DNA of 32,655 nucleotides from Hyphomonadaceae bacterium (GCA_030158285.1 JAOATF010000198.1:1-32655); one strand, 5' to 3'; positions 9,034 to 17,414 are shown, numbered from the stretch's first letter. The notes: generated by a model not told the origin, from the sequence alone. Made by a program: numbers and translations.

Positions 9034-9047
9034 TTGACGCAGATCAG
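9034..9047. promoter_or_regulatory. FNR/FixK-like box between divergent genes
   Basis: The sequence TTGACGCAGATCAG matches the FNR/FixK/Anr consensus TTGAT-N4-ATCAA at 8 of 10 defined positions. It lies 36 bp upstream of the kinase start on the - strand and 50 bp upstream of the small secreted-protein gene at 9098 on the + strand, so it could serve either. The match is by eye, and one such site could arise by chance. Its position next to an oxygen-sensor kinase and downstream of a cbb3 cluster raises its likelihood. Confidence 0.45.
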
Positions 9048-9097
9048 GGGGCGATGCGGCGGCGGCTGCTAGCAAGGCTGCACGAAAGGAGAGCCAG

Positions 9098-9376
9098 ATG
9101 AGCCCCGCAAGAACGATCATCAGCGCGCTGCTGGCCCTGAACGCCGTCGCCTGTTCGGCTCCGGCCAGCCCGGCGGAGATCGAGGCAAAGCTGAAAGCGG
9201 CGACCCTCAAGGCCACCGGCAGCGCCGCCACCGCCACCGTCATCGTGACGAACCCGCAGGAGACGCCGAAGCGCTGGCTGTGGAATGCCAGCGTCGATGG
9301 CCGGGCGTTCACCTGCGATGTCGACACCTTCTTCGAACTGCCGGCGTGCGAGCCGGCGCCTCAAACCGGAGCCTGA
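9098..9376 (+). CDS. Small secreted protein of unknown function
   Basis: I do not recognise this 92-aa protein. It has a short export signal (about residues 1-22, MSPARTIISALLALNAVAC then SAPASPA). The cysteine at 19 is preceded by AVA, which is only a poor lipobox, so cleavage by signal peptidase I near the SAPA stretch is also possible. The mature part is Ala/Thr rich, with TATVIVTNPQETPKRWLWNAS and a pair of later cysteines (C74 in FTCDV and C84 in PACEP) that could form a disulfide. The start is supported by AAAGGAG about 8 bases upstream. It is divergent from the FixL-like kinase, and a 38-aa membrane protein follows 5 bp downstream. Confidence 0.7.
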   Translation: MSPARTIISALLALNAVACSAPASPAEIEAKLKAATLKATGSAATATVIVTNPQETPKRWLWNASVDGRAFTCDVDTFFELPACEPAPQTGA

Positions 9377-9381
9377 TCGCC

Positions 9382-9498
9382 ATGGATCTCCAGCCTCTCT
9401 TCATCCCGTTCGTTCTGACCGTGATGGGATCGTTCGCCGTCGTACTTGCCGGCGCTGCCCTGTTCTCGCGCGATAGCGCGTCGTCGCGCAAACGCTAG
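9382..9498 (+). CDS. Small single-span membrane protein of unknown function
   Basis: A 38-aa open frame starting MDLQPLFIPFVLTVMGSF. One hydrophobic segment at about residues 6-28 is followed by a basic tail, RDSASSRKR, which predicts N-out/C-in orientation. The gene starts 5 bp after the upstream small gene, with no strong ribosome site (the stop region GGAGCCTGATCGCC lies ahead), so translational coupling is likely. Such proteins are often accessory subunits of membrane complexes, but nothing in the sequence shows which. It is the last gene before a gap carrying two hairpins. Confidence 0.5.
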   Translation: MDLQPLFIPFVLTVMGSFAVVLAGAALFSRDSASSRKR

Positions 9499-9510
9499 GC
9501 GGGTCTGTCC

Positions 9511-9530
9511 ACCCCCCGCGATGAGGGGGT
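9511..9530. repeat. C5-N8-G5 hairpin repeat, copy 1
   Basis: Arms ACCCCC and GGGGGT are separated by CGCGATGA. The loop ends in ATGA, as in the other two copies. It sits between the 38-aa gene and the 7TMR-type kinase. Confidence 0.65.
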
Positions 9531-9564
9531 CTCCTAACGGCACGGCCTTCTGGTCCTTCGCTTT

Positions 9565-9585
9565 TCCCCCTTGTATGAGGGGGGA
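9565..9585. repeat. C5-N8-G5 hairpin repeat, copy 2
   Basis: CCCCC and GGGGG arms enclose TTGTATGA. The C-arm starts 54 bp after that of copy 1, and the element ends about 30 bp before the kinase start at 9615. It could act as a transcript hairpin or as a protein-binding dyad. Confidence 0.65.
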
Positions 9586-9614
9586 GGCGTTGCGTGCGGC
9601 CCGGGGGACAGGAC

Positions 9615-11552
9615 ATGAAGCTGGAACTCCCGGACTGGCGGATGCTCGTCCGGCTCGCCTTGCTCCTGCTGGCGGCGCAGGCCGTGTTCTGGATCGCCCT
9701 GACGCTGGCCGAGCGCGCGGCGCGACCGCCCGGCATGCACGCCCGGCCTTATGTGGACTTCACTGTCGTCGATGAAGCGGGACAGCAGCTCGCCGGCGGT
9801 CAGACATTCCAGGCGCCCTACCAGCCCGATCCCAACTACAAGACCAGCATCCGCGAAGGCTCCGCGCGGGGCATCTTCCGCATTCCGTTCGAAGTGGATG
9901 ATCCATCCGAAGAACTGGCGCTTTATCTGGCGGTCAGCCGGTCGATCCAGGAGATCCGCGTCAACGACGTGATCGTGCAGCCCAACGTGCCGCTGGACAG
10001 CTTCAGTGGTGGCGCGGGGTGGGAGCCGGTGTTCTACGTGCTTCCCGTCGCCACGATCCGCAAGGGCGCGAACGAGATCACCGCGCTGGTCGAGAATGAA
10101 GGGTTCAATCACGTCTTTCCCGAGTTCGCCGTCGGCCCGGCCGAGCAACTCGCGACGGCCTATCGATGGGGCAACGTGTTCAACATCGACCTGCCGCTGG
10201 CCGGCATTGCGATCCTCGCCTTCACGGCCCTGCTTTGCCTTGTGGTGAACTGGCCGCGCGAAGACCGGCCCCGCATGCGGGCGCTGGTCGCCATGCTCGT
10301 GCTGCTGGCGCTCAAGAGTTACTGGCTGTCATTCTATCCACCGATCCCGATCTCGCGGCTGGTCAACTTCATGATCTACTGGACGCTGACATTCGGCGTG
10401 ATCTTCGCGTCGGTCTGGTTCGTGATGCGGGATGTCGGCGCGCCACGCGCGAGCTATCGCTGGCTATGGATGGGATGGGGCGCGATACAGGTGCTCTGCA
10501 TCGTCATGCCGCTGACGCAGGGCATGTTCGGCACGGGCCCGCGCGACTGGTTCCAGGCGCTGCAGTGGATCGAGCTTGTCGCGGCAATCGTTCTTGTCTC
10601 GGGGGCTATTCTCGCTTTGGCTGTCGCGGCCGCGCGCAAGGGGGCTGAGCGCTGGATCGAGCGCGGCATTCTCATCATCTGCCTGATGGCGATCCTGGTC
10701 GACACGGCGGACAGCAATCTGAAGCTGATGTCGCCGCTCGATGCGGCCCTGCCGCTGACCTTCTACGCGGCGCCGCTGTTTGGCCTGTTGCTCGGCCTGT
10801 CGATGGTGTTGTCGCTAGCGTCGCAGGCGAGCGCAGCGCGCAATACGGTGGCCAATGCGAACGAGATTCTGGCGTCCCGTCTGGCCACGCGCGAAGCCGA
10901 GCTGCGTGAAAGCTATGGCCGGGAGCGCGATGCGCAGAAGCGCGCGGTTCTGCTGGAAGAACGTCAGCGGATTGTGCGCGACATGCATGACGGCATCGGC
11001 GGCCAGCTGCTGGGCCTCGCGGTGCAGGCCAAGGCGCGACAGCTCGATGCCGACGGGCTGGACCTTGCGCTGCAGACCAGCATCGCGGACCTGCGCCTGA
11101 TTGTGGACTCGCTGGACTCGGCCGAAGAAGGCTTGTCCGACGCGCTGCGCGGGTTCGAGCATCGCGTGCGGGCGCAGGCGACGGCTATCCGCGCCGAGCT
11201 CGTCTCGCGCATCGATCTCGACCAGCACGACACGGTGCTCGGTCCGCGCGGAACGTTGCAGGTGTTGCGCATTCTGCAGGAAGCGGTGGCCAACGCGATC
11301 CGGCATGGCGCGCCAAACCGTCTTGATCTCACGGCGGGCCTGAATCCGGCCGGCCGCATCGAGATCGCCATACAGGACAATGGTCCCGGATTTGGCAGCA
11401 AAGTCAGCGAGGGGCGTGGGCTTGCCAATATGAAGTCGCGTGCGGCCTCGATCGGCGCCACGCTGGATATTGCCAGCACGTCGGAGGGAACGCGCGTGCG
11501 GGTGGTCTTGGCGCCTAAAGCGGTCGATGCAGTGGAGCGAGACGTCGCATGA
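9615..11552 (+). CDS. Membrane histidine kinase, 7TMR-DISM-like sensor with HisKA_3 core
   Basis: A 645-aa sensor kinase. One membrane segment (about residues 10-32) is followed by a periplasmic region of about 150 residues. A block of six to seven membrane segments then spans about 190-403. This resembles the 7TMR-DISM layout, in which a periplasmic jelly-roll domain senses a ligand, often a carbohydrate. A coiled-coil-like linker (about 404-445) leads to a NarL-class HisKA_3 domain with H458 in RIVRDMHDGIGGQL. The ATPase domain has EAVANAIRHG, IQDNGPGFG and GRGLANMKSRA. I chose ATG 9615, with an upstream GGGGGACAGG; an in-frame GTG at 9594 is possible. Its TGA overlaps the start of the regulator gene by ATGA, making a cognate pair very likely. 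The ligand is unknown. Confidence 0.88.
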   Translation: MKLELPDWRMLVRLALLLLAAQAVFWIALTLAERAARPPGMHARPYVDFTVVDEAGQQLAGGQTFQAPYQPDPNYKTSIREGSARGIFRIPFEVDDPSEELALYLAVSRSIQEIRVNDVIVQPNVPLDSFSGGAGWEPVFYVLPVATIRKGANEITALVENEGFNHVFPEFAVGPAEQLATAYRWGNVFNIDLPLAGIAILAFTALLCLVVNWPREDRPRMRALVAMLVLLALKSYWLSFYPPIPISRLVNFMIYWTLTFGVIFASVWFVMRDVGAPRASYRWLWMGWGAIQVLCIVMPLTQGMFGTGPRDWFQALQWIELVAAIVLVSGAILALAVAAARKGAERWIERGILIICLMAILVDTADSNLKLMSPLDAALPLTFYAAPLFGLLLGLSMVLSLASQASAARNTVANANEILASRLATREAELRESYGRERDAQKRAVLLEERQRIVRDMHDGIGGQLLGLAVQAKARQLDADGLDLALQTSIADLRLIVDSLDSAEEGLSDALRGFEHRVRAQATAIRAELVSRIDLDQHDTVLGPRGTLQVLRILQEAVANAIRHGAPNRLDLTAGLNPAGRIEIAIQDNGPGFGSKVSEGRGLANMKSRAASIGATLDIASTSEGTRVRVVLAPKAVDAVERDVA

Positions 11553-12238
11553 CGCCTGTCGAGAAGCCTCCCGGTCAACCGTTTTCTGCCATCGTCGTGG
11601 ACGATGATGTGGTGCTGCTCCGCCGGCTCAGCGGCATTCTCGCTGCGGCCGGTGATTTTGTCGTTTTGGGCGAGGCGGGGTCCGTAACCGAAGCGCTTGC
11701 GCTGACGGAGCGTGCGCCGCAGCTCGCCCTTGTCGATCTTGGGCTGCCGGACGGCCACGGAACGGAAGTCATCGCCGCGTTGCGCTTGCGCGCGCCGGGC
11801 GCAAAGGCGCTGGTGATCAGCGTGTTCGAGGACCGGGCGAGCGTGCTCAATGCCTTCAAGGCCGGGGCGGATGGCTATCTCCTGAAAGATACGCCGGACG
11901 ATCAGGTGCTGGCGCATGTGCGCGAGACGCTTGCAGGCGAGACGCCAATCAGCGCTCGCGCCGCCGGACACCTGCTGAGCTTCGTGCGCGCCGAACAGCA
12001 GCAGCAACGGACGCCGGATGCGCCATCACTCAGCCCGCGCGAGAAAGAGTTGCTGCAGCATCTCGCACGCGGGCTGGCGCGCAAGGAGGTTGCGCGCGAG
12101 ATGGGCATTTCGCATTTCACGGTCGGCGAGTACCTGCAGAGCATCTATCGCAAGCTCTCGGTGAACTCCCGCGGCGAAGCGGTCTACCAGGCGTTGCAGG
12201 CGCACCTCATCGATCTGGAAAAGGATCCGCGCAGCTAG
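11549..12238 (+). CDS. NarL/LuxR-family response regulator
   Basis: A 229-aa regulator with a receiver domain at residues about 12-130: acidic pocket D18-D19-D20, phospho-acceptor D63 in LVDLGLPDGHG, and Lys in GYLLKDTPDD. The C-terminal LuxR-type helix-turn-helix (about 162-225) contains LSPREKELLQHLARGLARKEVAREMGIS in family form. It overlaps the kinase gene by 4 bp (ATGA), so the two form an operon and almost surely a signalling pair. The next gene downstream is the autotransporter on the same strand, 144 bp away, and is a plausible target. The G5/C5 hairpins before the kinase and before the autotransporter are candidate binding dyads, but this is inference. Confidence 0.92.
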   Translation: MTPVEKPPGQPFSAIVVDDDVVLLRRLSGILAAAGDFVVLGEAGSVTEALALTERAPQLALVDLGLPDGHGTEVIAALRLRAPGAKALVISVFEDRASVLNAFKAGADGYLLKDTPDDQVLAHVRETLAGETPISARAAGHLLSFVRAEQQQQRTPDAPSLSPREKELLQHLARGLARKEVAREMGISHFTVGEYLQSIYRKLSVNSRGEAVYQALQAHLIDLEKDPRS

Positions 12239-12273
12239 CGGCGCCGGAGGTGACGGTCCGAAAATCTTTCATG

Positions 12274-12291
12274 CGCTCAGCACGTTGAGCG
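12274..12291 (+). terminator. Weak hairpin after the kinase-regulator operon
   Basis: CGCTCA and TGAGCG pair around a 6-nt loop, 35 bp after the regulator stop. There is no T-run, so it is only a candidate terminator. Confidence 0.3.
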
Positions 12292-12306
12292 TGGCCTTGC
12301 GCAGCC

Positions 12307-12325
12307 TCCCCCTCGCATGAGGGGA
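12307..12325. repeat. C5-N8-G4 hairpin repeat, copy 3
   Basis: TCCCCC, then TCGCATGA, then GGGGA. It has the same loop length and the same ATGA loop ending as copies 1 and 2. It lies about 60 bp upstream of the autotransporter start. Confidence 0.65.
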
Positions 12326-12382
12326 TGGGTCGCCTGATACAAGAATGACAAGCCAATCCATCGCCAAAAAGCAGGGGTTTGC

Positions 12383-15300
12383 ATGTCGTCGTATCGTGCT
12401 GGTCAACCGAAATCCGAAACCCGTAAAGCCGCCCGTGATGGTCTCAGCTTGCCCGGCAAGCTTGGTCTTCTTGCGGCGGGGTCCCTGCTGCCGATGTTGC
12501 TGGCCCCTGCCGCGAATGCGCAATGCGCGGCTGTCGATGGCAACAACCAACCCGTGCCCCTCAACGCGCTGCCCTCGGATTCTGTCGTGACCTGTTCGGG
12601 CACAACGACGGGGACGACCGTCTCCACGCCGGCGCCCGCTGACGATGTCCTTGTCATGTTTCTCGGCGCGCCCACGGTCACGAATTCGACGTTCACGCTG
12701 ACCGGAAACAACAGCACTATCGGCTCCGCAGTCGGAACGACGTTCGACGACGTCGGCTTCAGCGTGACCGGCGCCAATAGCCAGATCTTCCTGCAGGGTA
12801 GCGGGCAGGGCATATTGGCGGAGGCGAATGGTGAGAACGCGCTCATCCTCCTCGGCGGCGGCGCGGGCGTCTGGGACACGAATACTGTTCATGCGAGCGG
12901 CGTGAACGCCCGTATCGAAACAGGCTCCGGCACAACGGTTACGGGCGCTGGCGCTCCGACCGGGTCGGGTGTCCTCAGCGGCGGAACGGATGACAACGTC
13001 TATTCGATCAACGGAAATCTGGTTGCGCGCACGGACGGCTTGCTGATCTCGGACGCAGGCGGGAACGATAGCTACTTTATCAACGCCGGCGCGACCCTCA
13101 GCGTTGCAGGCGGCGGGCAGGGCTTCATAGCGGATCAGGGTGGCAGCGCGGACCTTCTTACCGTCAGCGGCACGCACAATCTCAGTCTCGACATCACCGG
13201 TATCGAGGGCCTGAATTACATCGGGTCCAGCACCGACAATCTGACGTTCAATGGCTTCGGAAACCTGGAAGCGATCAACGTCAGCACGGGCACGATCGGC
13301 CAGATCAATCTTGGAAACATGATGGCGGCCAATGGCGTGATCAATATCGGCGCCGATGGCCTGGTGCGGTATGGCGCGCCCATCTTCGCAGCGCCGTTCA
13401 GCCAGTCACTGACGGGAACCGGCGAATTCTGGCTCGATGGCGCCACGACCCAGATCACGGGCGACAACTCGGCCTTCGCGGGCACGTTCAGGGTCACCAG
13501 CACGACGTTCGTCGGATCGAACGGGAATGCGTTCGGTACGGCCGACGTCATCAATTCCGGCAACCTCCTGCTGTTCGATGTGAACATCGGCAACCAGATC
13601 AGCGGAACCGGCCAGATCACAATGATGGGCGCCGGTGTATCCTCCCGCTCGTCACTATCGGGCGTGAACACCTACACTGGCGGCACGCTGATCACGAATG
13701 CCGGCAGTACGCTTGCCCTGCTCAACGCTGGCGCCGTAGGAACGGGCGATGTCACCGTGAACGGTGATGCGTTCCTCGAACTCGATTTCGGCGCGGGCGG
13801 CGGCGATTTCACCAACTTCGTCACCGGCAATGGATCGCTGCGCAAGACCGGCATCGGCACGCTGACAGTGTCGAATACTGCCAACGATTATATCGGCGGG
13901 ACGATCATCGATGCGGGCGTGCTGCGCATCACGGATTTCGATGCGCTAGGCTCCAGCGCGATCGTCGCCAATGCCGGTGGCGCGCTCATGTACGATTATT
14001 CAGGCAGCGTGAGTGAGTTGTTCACCACGCCTTTCCTCACGGGTGACGGAAGTTTCATCAAAGACGGCACGGGCACGATCGTGATCTCGAACTCCAACAC
14101 GTGGACCGGCGGATCGCAGATTTTGGCTGGCCGTGTTGGCCTCAATAACGGCCAAGGCCTCGGAACCGGCGACATTAACATCGCACAAGGCGCCGTCCTC
14201 GGCATCGGCGGCGTCACCCTTGCCAACAACATCTCCGGCGCCGGCCAGATCATCAAGACAGCCAGCAACACAGCAGTATTGACCGGCACGAACACCCTGA
14301 CAGGAGGTATCATCATCCAAGATGGCACGATCCAGGTCGAGTCCGGCGCAGCGCTCGGGTCCGGCCTCGTCGATGTTCAAGGCGGCAGTTCGCTGCTGGT
14401 GTCGAACACGGCGGACACGACAATCGCCGCGCAGCTGCAGGGGGCAGGCTCGCTGGTGAAATCCGGCGCGGGACGTGCCGAACTCACGGGCAACAACGGC
14501 CTGGGCGGCGTCGTCCGCGTCCAGAGCGGCGCGCTCGCAGTCGGCGGGACGGGCAATATCGGATCAGCGACGGTGGATATCAGCGCCGGCGCAACGCTTG
14601 AGCTGGCGCGTAGCCTCGGCAACGGCACGTTCGATACGCTCGTCTCCGGCGATGGCAGGCTGGTGAAGACGGGCACATCGACCATCACGGTCACGGGCGC
14701 CAACACCTATACCGGCGGCACGCAGGTCGCCGCCGGTACATTGCGCGCAACGGATGTATCGGCGATCAGTACAGGCGGCCTGAGCATCCTGTCGGGCGGT
14801 ACGTTCGAGCTGTCGAGTGTCACGAGCCAGACATTTGCGAATGGCCTGTCTGGCGCTGGCACGTTCCGCAAGACAGGCGCGGGCGATCTCACCTTCGCCA
14901 GCGCGTTTTCGATCGGATCGCTGCTGGTTGATGCCGGCCGCGTTCGTCTCAATGCGACCATGACCGGCAACGCCACCGTCGGTGTGGGTGGCATTCTCAA
15001 TGGCACGGGACAGGTCACCGGCACGCTCACCAACAACGGCACGGTCGCGCCTGGAAACTCCATCGGCACGCTGAATGTGCAGGGGAACTACGTTCACAAC
15101 GGCAATGCCATTCTAGAGATCGAGTTCGACAACGCAGGCGGCATCGACTTGCTGAATGTCAGCGGCACGGCGGAGTTGAACGGCGGCACCCTGCGCTTCG
15201 TGTCGCTGGGCGGCGCAGAAGGAACCGGTGGGACATTCCTCAATGCGGCCGGTGGCGTGACGGGGCAGTTCGGCACAATCGAAACGATCGGCGCGCAGCT

Positions 15301-16276
15301 GCCGCTCGCTGTGATCTACCAGCCGAACGCCGTCATCATGGCGCCGTCGGTACTGACCGCCCGTCCATCCACGTTCAACAGCCAGGCGCTGGCCGCGTCC
15401 GATACGATGATGGGCTTTGCGGACTCTGTGTCGATGCAGGCCCGCCGCCAAGGCAATGGCGCCTGGGTCGAAGCCTTCACCGCCAACGGATCGCGTGATG
15501 CGGCCGGCCAGACGCTCGCCTACGATCACGACACGACGGGCATTTCGGTCGGCGTGCGTGGCCAGCTGTCGGATCGCTTCGATGCCGGCTTCTCCGTTGG
15601 CTGGGGGCAGGGCGATATCTCGCTGGGCGCCAATGGCGGCGGTCAGCAGGACGGCATGTTCGCATCCGTGTTCGGCAACTATCGTCTCGACGGCGCCTCG
15701 ATCGGTGGCGGCATCCTCTATGGCGCGATGGACCAGTCGACGGTTCGCAACGTTGCATTCAACACGCTCTCGGCCAGCGTGGCGGGGGAGACGGATTCTG
15801 TTCTCACCGGCGCCTTCCTGTCGGCCGATACGACGTTCGGGCAAGCGGGCGACTGGGTGTTCGGCGGATCGGTGCAGGCCAGCTATGTGTCGCAGACGCA
15901 GGATGGCTATGCTGAATCCGGCACGAGCCCGCTGCGCCTCACGCTTCCCGAACTGACGTTCGAGACGATGGGGCTTGAGGCGGGTCTTTCTGCCGGCATG
16001 CCATTCACCCTCGGAACGAGCGATGCACACATCCAGTTCACGGCGGGCCTGCGCCATACGCAGGCGCTGGACGATCGCATCATCCCCGTGCGCTTCGCTG
16101 CGAGTAATGCCAGCGTCGGCCTGCAGGGCGATGCACGCGAGCATACATCGCCCTTCGCCGGCGCGGATTTCGCTTGGGATCTGGGCGGCAACGCAACGCT
16201 GACGGCAGGGTATCAGGGTCGCTTCGGTGACGATGAGCGCCACGAAGCGCGCGTGGGAATGCAAGTCGCCTTCTAA
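12383..16276 (+). CDS. Large autotransporter (type Va) with beta-helical passenger
   Basis: A 1297-aa outer-membrane autotransporter. The N-terminus has an extended basic region, then a hydrophobic core (LGLLAAGSLLPMLLAPAANA) with likely cleavage after ANA near residue 49. The passenger (about 50-1000) is Gly/Thr/Asn rich and made of beta-helix repeats. These include passenger-associated transport repeats of the form G-GTLTVSNTANDYIGGT followed by GVLRI, and similar GANTYTGGTQVAAGTLR and GVNTYTGGTLI units. The last ~275 residues form the beta-barrel, starting near NGAWVEAFTANGSRDA and ending in the outer-membrane signature GMQVAF with C-terminal Phe. The passenger shows no recognisable catalytic domain, so adhesion or surface display is the likely role. 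The start follows AAAAAGCAGGGG. Upstream are the two-component genes, which may control it. Confidence 0.92.
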   Translation: MSSYRAGQPKSETRKAARDGLSLPGKLGLLAAGSLLPMLLAPAANAQCAAVDGNNQPVPLNALPSDSVVTCSGTTTGTTVSTPAPADDVLVMFLGAPTVTNSTFTLTGNNSTIGSAVGTTFDDVGFSVTGANSQIFLQGSGQGILAEANGENALILLGGGAGVWDTNTVHASGVNARIETGSGTTVTGAGAPTGSGVLSGGTDDNVYSINGNLVARTDGLLISDAGGNDSYFINAGATLSVAGGGQGFIADQGGSADLLTVSGTHNLSLDITGIEGLNYIGSSTDNLTFNGFGNLEAINVSTGTIGQINLGNMMAANGVINIGADGLVRYGAPIFAAPFSQSLTGTGEFWLDGATTQITGDNSAFAGTFRVTSTTFVGSNGNAFGTADVINSGNLLLFDVNIGNQISGTGQITMMGAGVSSRSSLSGVNTYTGGTLITNAGSTLALLNAGAVGTGDVTVNGDAFLELDFGAGGGDFTNFVTGNGSLRKTGIGTLTVSNTANDYIGGTIIDAGVLRITDFDALGSSAIVANAGGALMYDYSGSVSELFTTPFLTGDGSFIKDGTGTIVISNSNTWTGGSQILAGRVGLNNGQGLGTGDINIAQGAVLGIGGVTLANNISGAGQIIKTASNTAVLTGTNTLTGGIIIQDGTIQVESGAALGSGLVDVQGGSSLLVSNTADTTIAAQLQGAGSLVKSGAGRAELTGNNGLGGVVRVQSGALAVGGTGNIGSATVDISAGATLELARSLGNGTFDTLVSGDGRLVKTGTSTITVTGANTYTGGTQVAAGTLRATDVSAISTGGLSILSGGTFELSSVTSQTFANGLSGAGTFRKTGAGDLTFASAFSIGSLLVDAGRVRLNATMTGNATVGVGGILNGTGQVTGTLTNNGTVAPGNSIGTLNVQGNYVHNGNAILEIEFDNAGGIDLLNVSGTAELNGGTLRFVSLGGAEGTGGTFLNAAGGVTGQFGTIETIGAQLPLAVIYQPNAVIMAPSVLTARPSTFNSQALAASDTMMGFADSVSMQARRQGNGAWVEAFTANGSRDAAGQTLAYDHDTTGISVGVRGQLSDRFDAGFSVGWGQGDISLGANGGGQQDGMFASVFGNYRLDGASIGGGILYGAMDQSTVRNVAFNTLSASVAGETDSVLTGAFLSADTTFGQAGDWVFGGSVQASYVSQTQDGYAESGTSPLRLTLPELTFETMGLEAGLSAGMPFTLGTSDAHIQFTAGLRHTQALDDRIIPVRFAASNASVGLQGDAREHTSPFAGADFAWDLGGNATLTAGYQGRFGDDERHEARVGMQVAF

Positions 16277-16304
16277 AAGCGGGCTCGGCCCCGGGCCGTT
16301 GGCG

Positions 16305-16336
16305 GCGACACGCTCCACACATCCGGAGCGTGTCGC
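16305..16336 (+). terminator. Hairpin terminator candidate after the autotransporter
   Basis: GCGACACGCTCC and GGAGCGTGTCGC are perfectly complementary 12-base arms around an 8-nt loop, 28 bp past the stop codon. The stem is strong but no T-run follows, so it could end transcription with Rho or protect the mRNA 3' end. Confidence 0.55.
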
Positions 16337-16419
16337 TGCAACTGATGTTCGCGGTGACGTCCGGGGTTTTGATTGAACACCGCAGACGCACTTCCGCGCG
16401 TGGCAAGGCTGCATGTTGT

Positions 16420-16437
16420 GCAGGCGCCGGCGCCTGC
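16420..16437. repeat. 18-bp perfect palindrome
   Basis: GCAGGCGCCGGCGCCTGC reads the same on both strands with no spacer. It could be a protein-binding dyad, but in GC-rich DNA a chance origin is also possible. Confidence 0.4.
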
Positions 16438-16593
16438 TTCTGGATTCCGGAGCGCGCATCGCGACCGAGTTTCCGCCACGAAGTCGGTAGCGCCATACCT
16501 TTGACCTGAAGTCCTTCGTTCGCGGGCCAAGCGAAGTGTCGCTAGATTTCCAGTCCAGGCAGACTTCCGCTGTGACAGTATCTGGCGTCTCAC

Positions 16594-17414
16594 GGTGCTG
16601 TCAGACCAATGCTACCTAGTCTCTGGTTAGGGCTGCGGCTATTGGCCTTTCGGGGACCCCAATGACGCGAATTTCCTACAAACGGCACCGTTTCCCGCCG
16701 GCAGTCATTCAGCACGCAGTCTGGCTCTACTTTCGTTTTACGCTGAGCTTCCGCGACGTTGAAGAGATGCTCGCACATCGTGGCGTCGATGTGAGCTACG
16801 AGACGATCCGAGTCTGGACACTGAAGTTCGGTCCGAAGATCGCCGCGAACCTGCGTCGTCGCAAGATCCCTCCGTCACCACGCTGGAATCTCGACGAGAT
16901 GGTCTCGTCGATCGGCGGTGAGCATGTGTGGATCTGGCGGGCCGTCGATGACGGAGGCGAGGTCATGGACATGATCGTGCAGAAGCGCCGCGATGCTGGT
17001 GGTGCTCTTCGATTCTTGCGACGGTTATTGAAGAATCAGAATGTCGAACCAGAGTCCATCGTCACGGACGGATTGCGATCCTATCGCGCGGCGCCCGAGC
17101 GCGTGGGCCTCATCGATAGACACCGTCCTGGACGTCTGCGCGAGAACAATCGCGCAGAGAACTCGCATTTCAGCATTCGAAGGCGCGAACGAAAGATGCA
17201 AGGGTTCAAAAGCCAGGCATCCGCGCAGCGGTTTCTTCAGGCGCATGCCGCAGTCTATAATGCGTTCAACATCCAGCGACATCTTCTCAGCCGCGACGCG
17301 ATGCGTGTACTTCGCGCGCGCTCAGAATCCGTCTGCGACACGGCGGCGTATGCGCCTGCTAGTGTTCGGTCTAAACCGGCTGCCGTTCGTTTCGACTGGC
17401 GCAGCGGGGCTTGA
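16594..17414 (+). mobile_element. IS6-family insertion sequence, probably altered at its right end
   Basis: The element is defined by its transposase. A candidate left terminus begins GGTGCTGTCAGACC at 16594, 68 bp before the gene. I could not find a matching inverted copy downstream of the transposase, and no clear target duplication is visible. The coding frame also runs about 19 residues past the point where IS6 transposases usually stop, into non-conserved sequence. Both points suggest the right end is deleted or rearranged. Limits are approximate. Confidence 0.5.
16662..17414 (+). CDS. IS6-family (DDE) transposase
   Basis: A 250-aa transposase of the IS6/IS26 type. The N-terminus has [21 protein letters not shown] and a helix-turn-helix region, [22 protein letters not shown]. 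The catalytic triad is intact: D78 in WNLDEM, D136 in IVTDGLRSY and E166 in [12 protein letters not shown] spacing is 58 and D-E spacing is 30, fitting the family's DDE core. A basic run ([13 protein letters not shown]) follows the Glu, as expected. The conserved part ends near residue 231 (SVCDTAAYA); the last ~19 residues read like extension into flanking DNA. The stop lies 9 bp from the end of the convergent Zn/Cd ATPase gene. IS6 elements often bound acquired resistance segments. Confidence 0.9.
   Translation: MTRISYKRHRFPPAVIQHAVWLYFRFTLSFRDVEEMLAHRGVDVSYETIRVWTLKFGPKIAANLRRRKIPPSPRWNLDEMVSSIGGEHVWIWRAVDDGGEVMDMIVQKRRDAGGALRFLRRLLKNQNVEPESIVTDGLRSYRAAPERVGLIDRHRPGRLRENNRAENSHFSIRRRERKMQGFKSQASAQRFLQAHAAVYNAFNIQRHLLSRDAMRVLRARSESVCDTAAYAPASVRSKPAAVRFDWRSGA

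Larger units (their letters stand above)
16277..16661. other. Gene-free stretch between autotransporter and IS6 transposase
   Basis: I see no convincing gene in these 385 bp. The stretch contains a 12-bp stem right after the autotransporter (16305-16336), an 18-bp perfect palindrome (16420-16437), and the start of the insertion element near 16594. Short open frames here lack ribosome sites and recognisable protein character. Confidence 0.6.

Noticed and set aside
9511-9585. Interpretation of the hairpin pair as a CRISPR-like or riboswitch element
   Set aside because: Only two short copies with GC arms and no spacers of uniform length, no conserved aptamer core and no cas genes.
15113-16459. 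A 448-codon antisense open frame over the autotransporter barrel
   Set aside because: The + strand encodes a well-formed barrel ending in a terminal Phe; the antisense product looks like shadow sequence.
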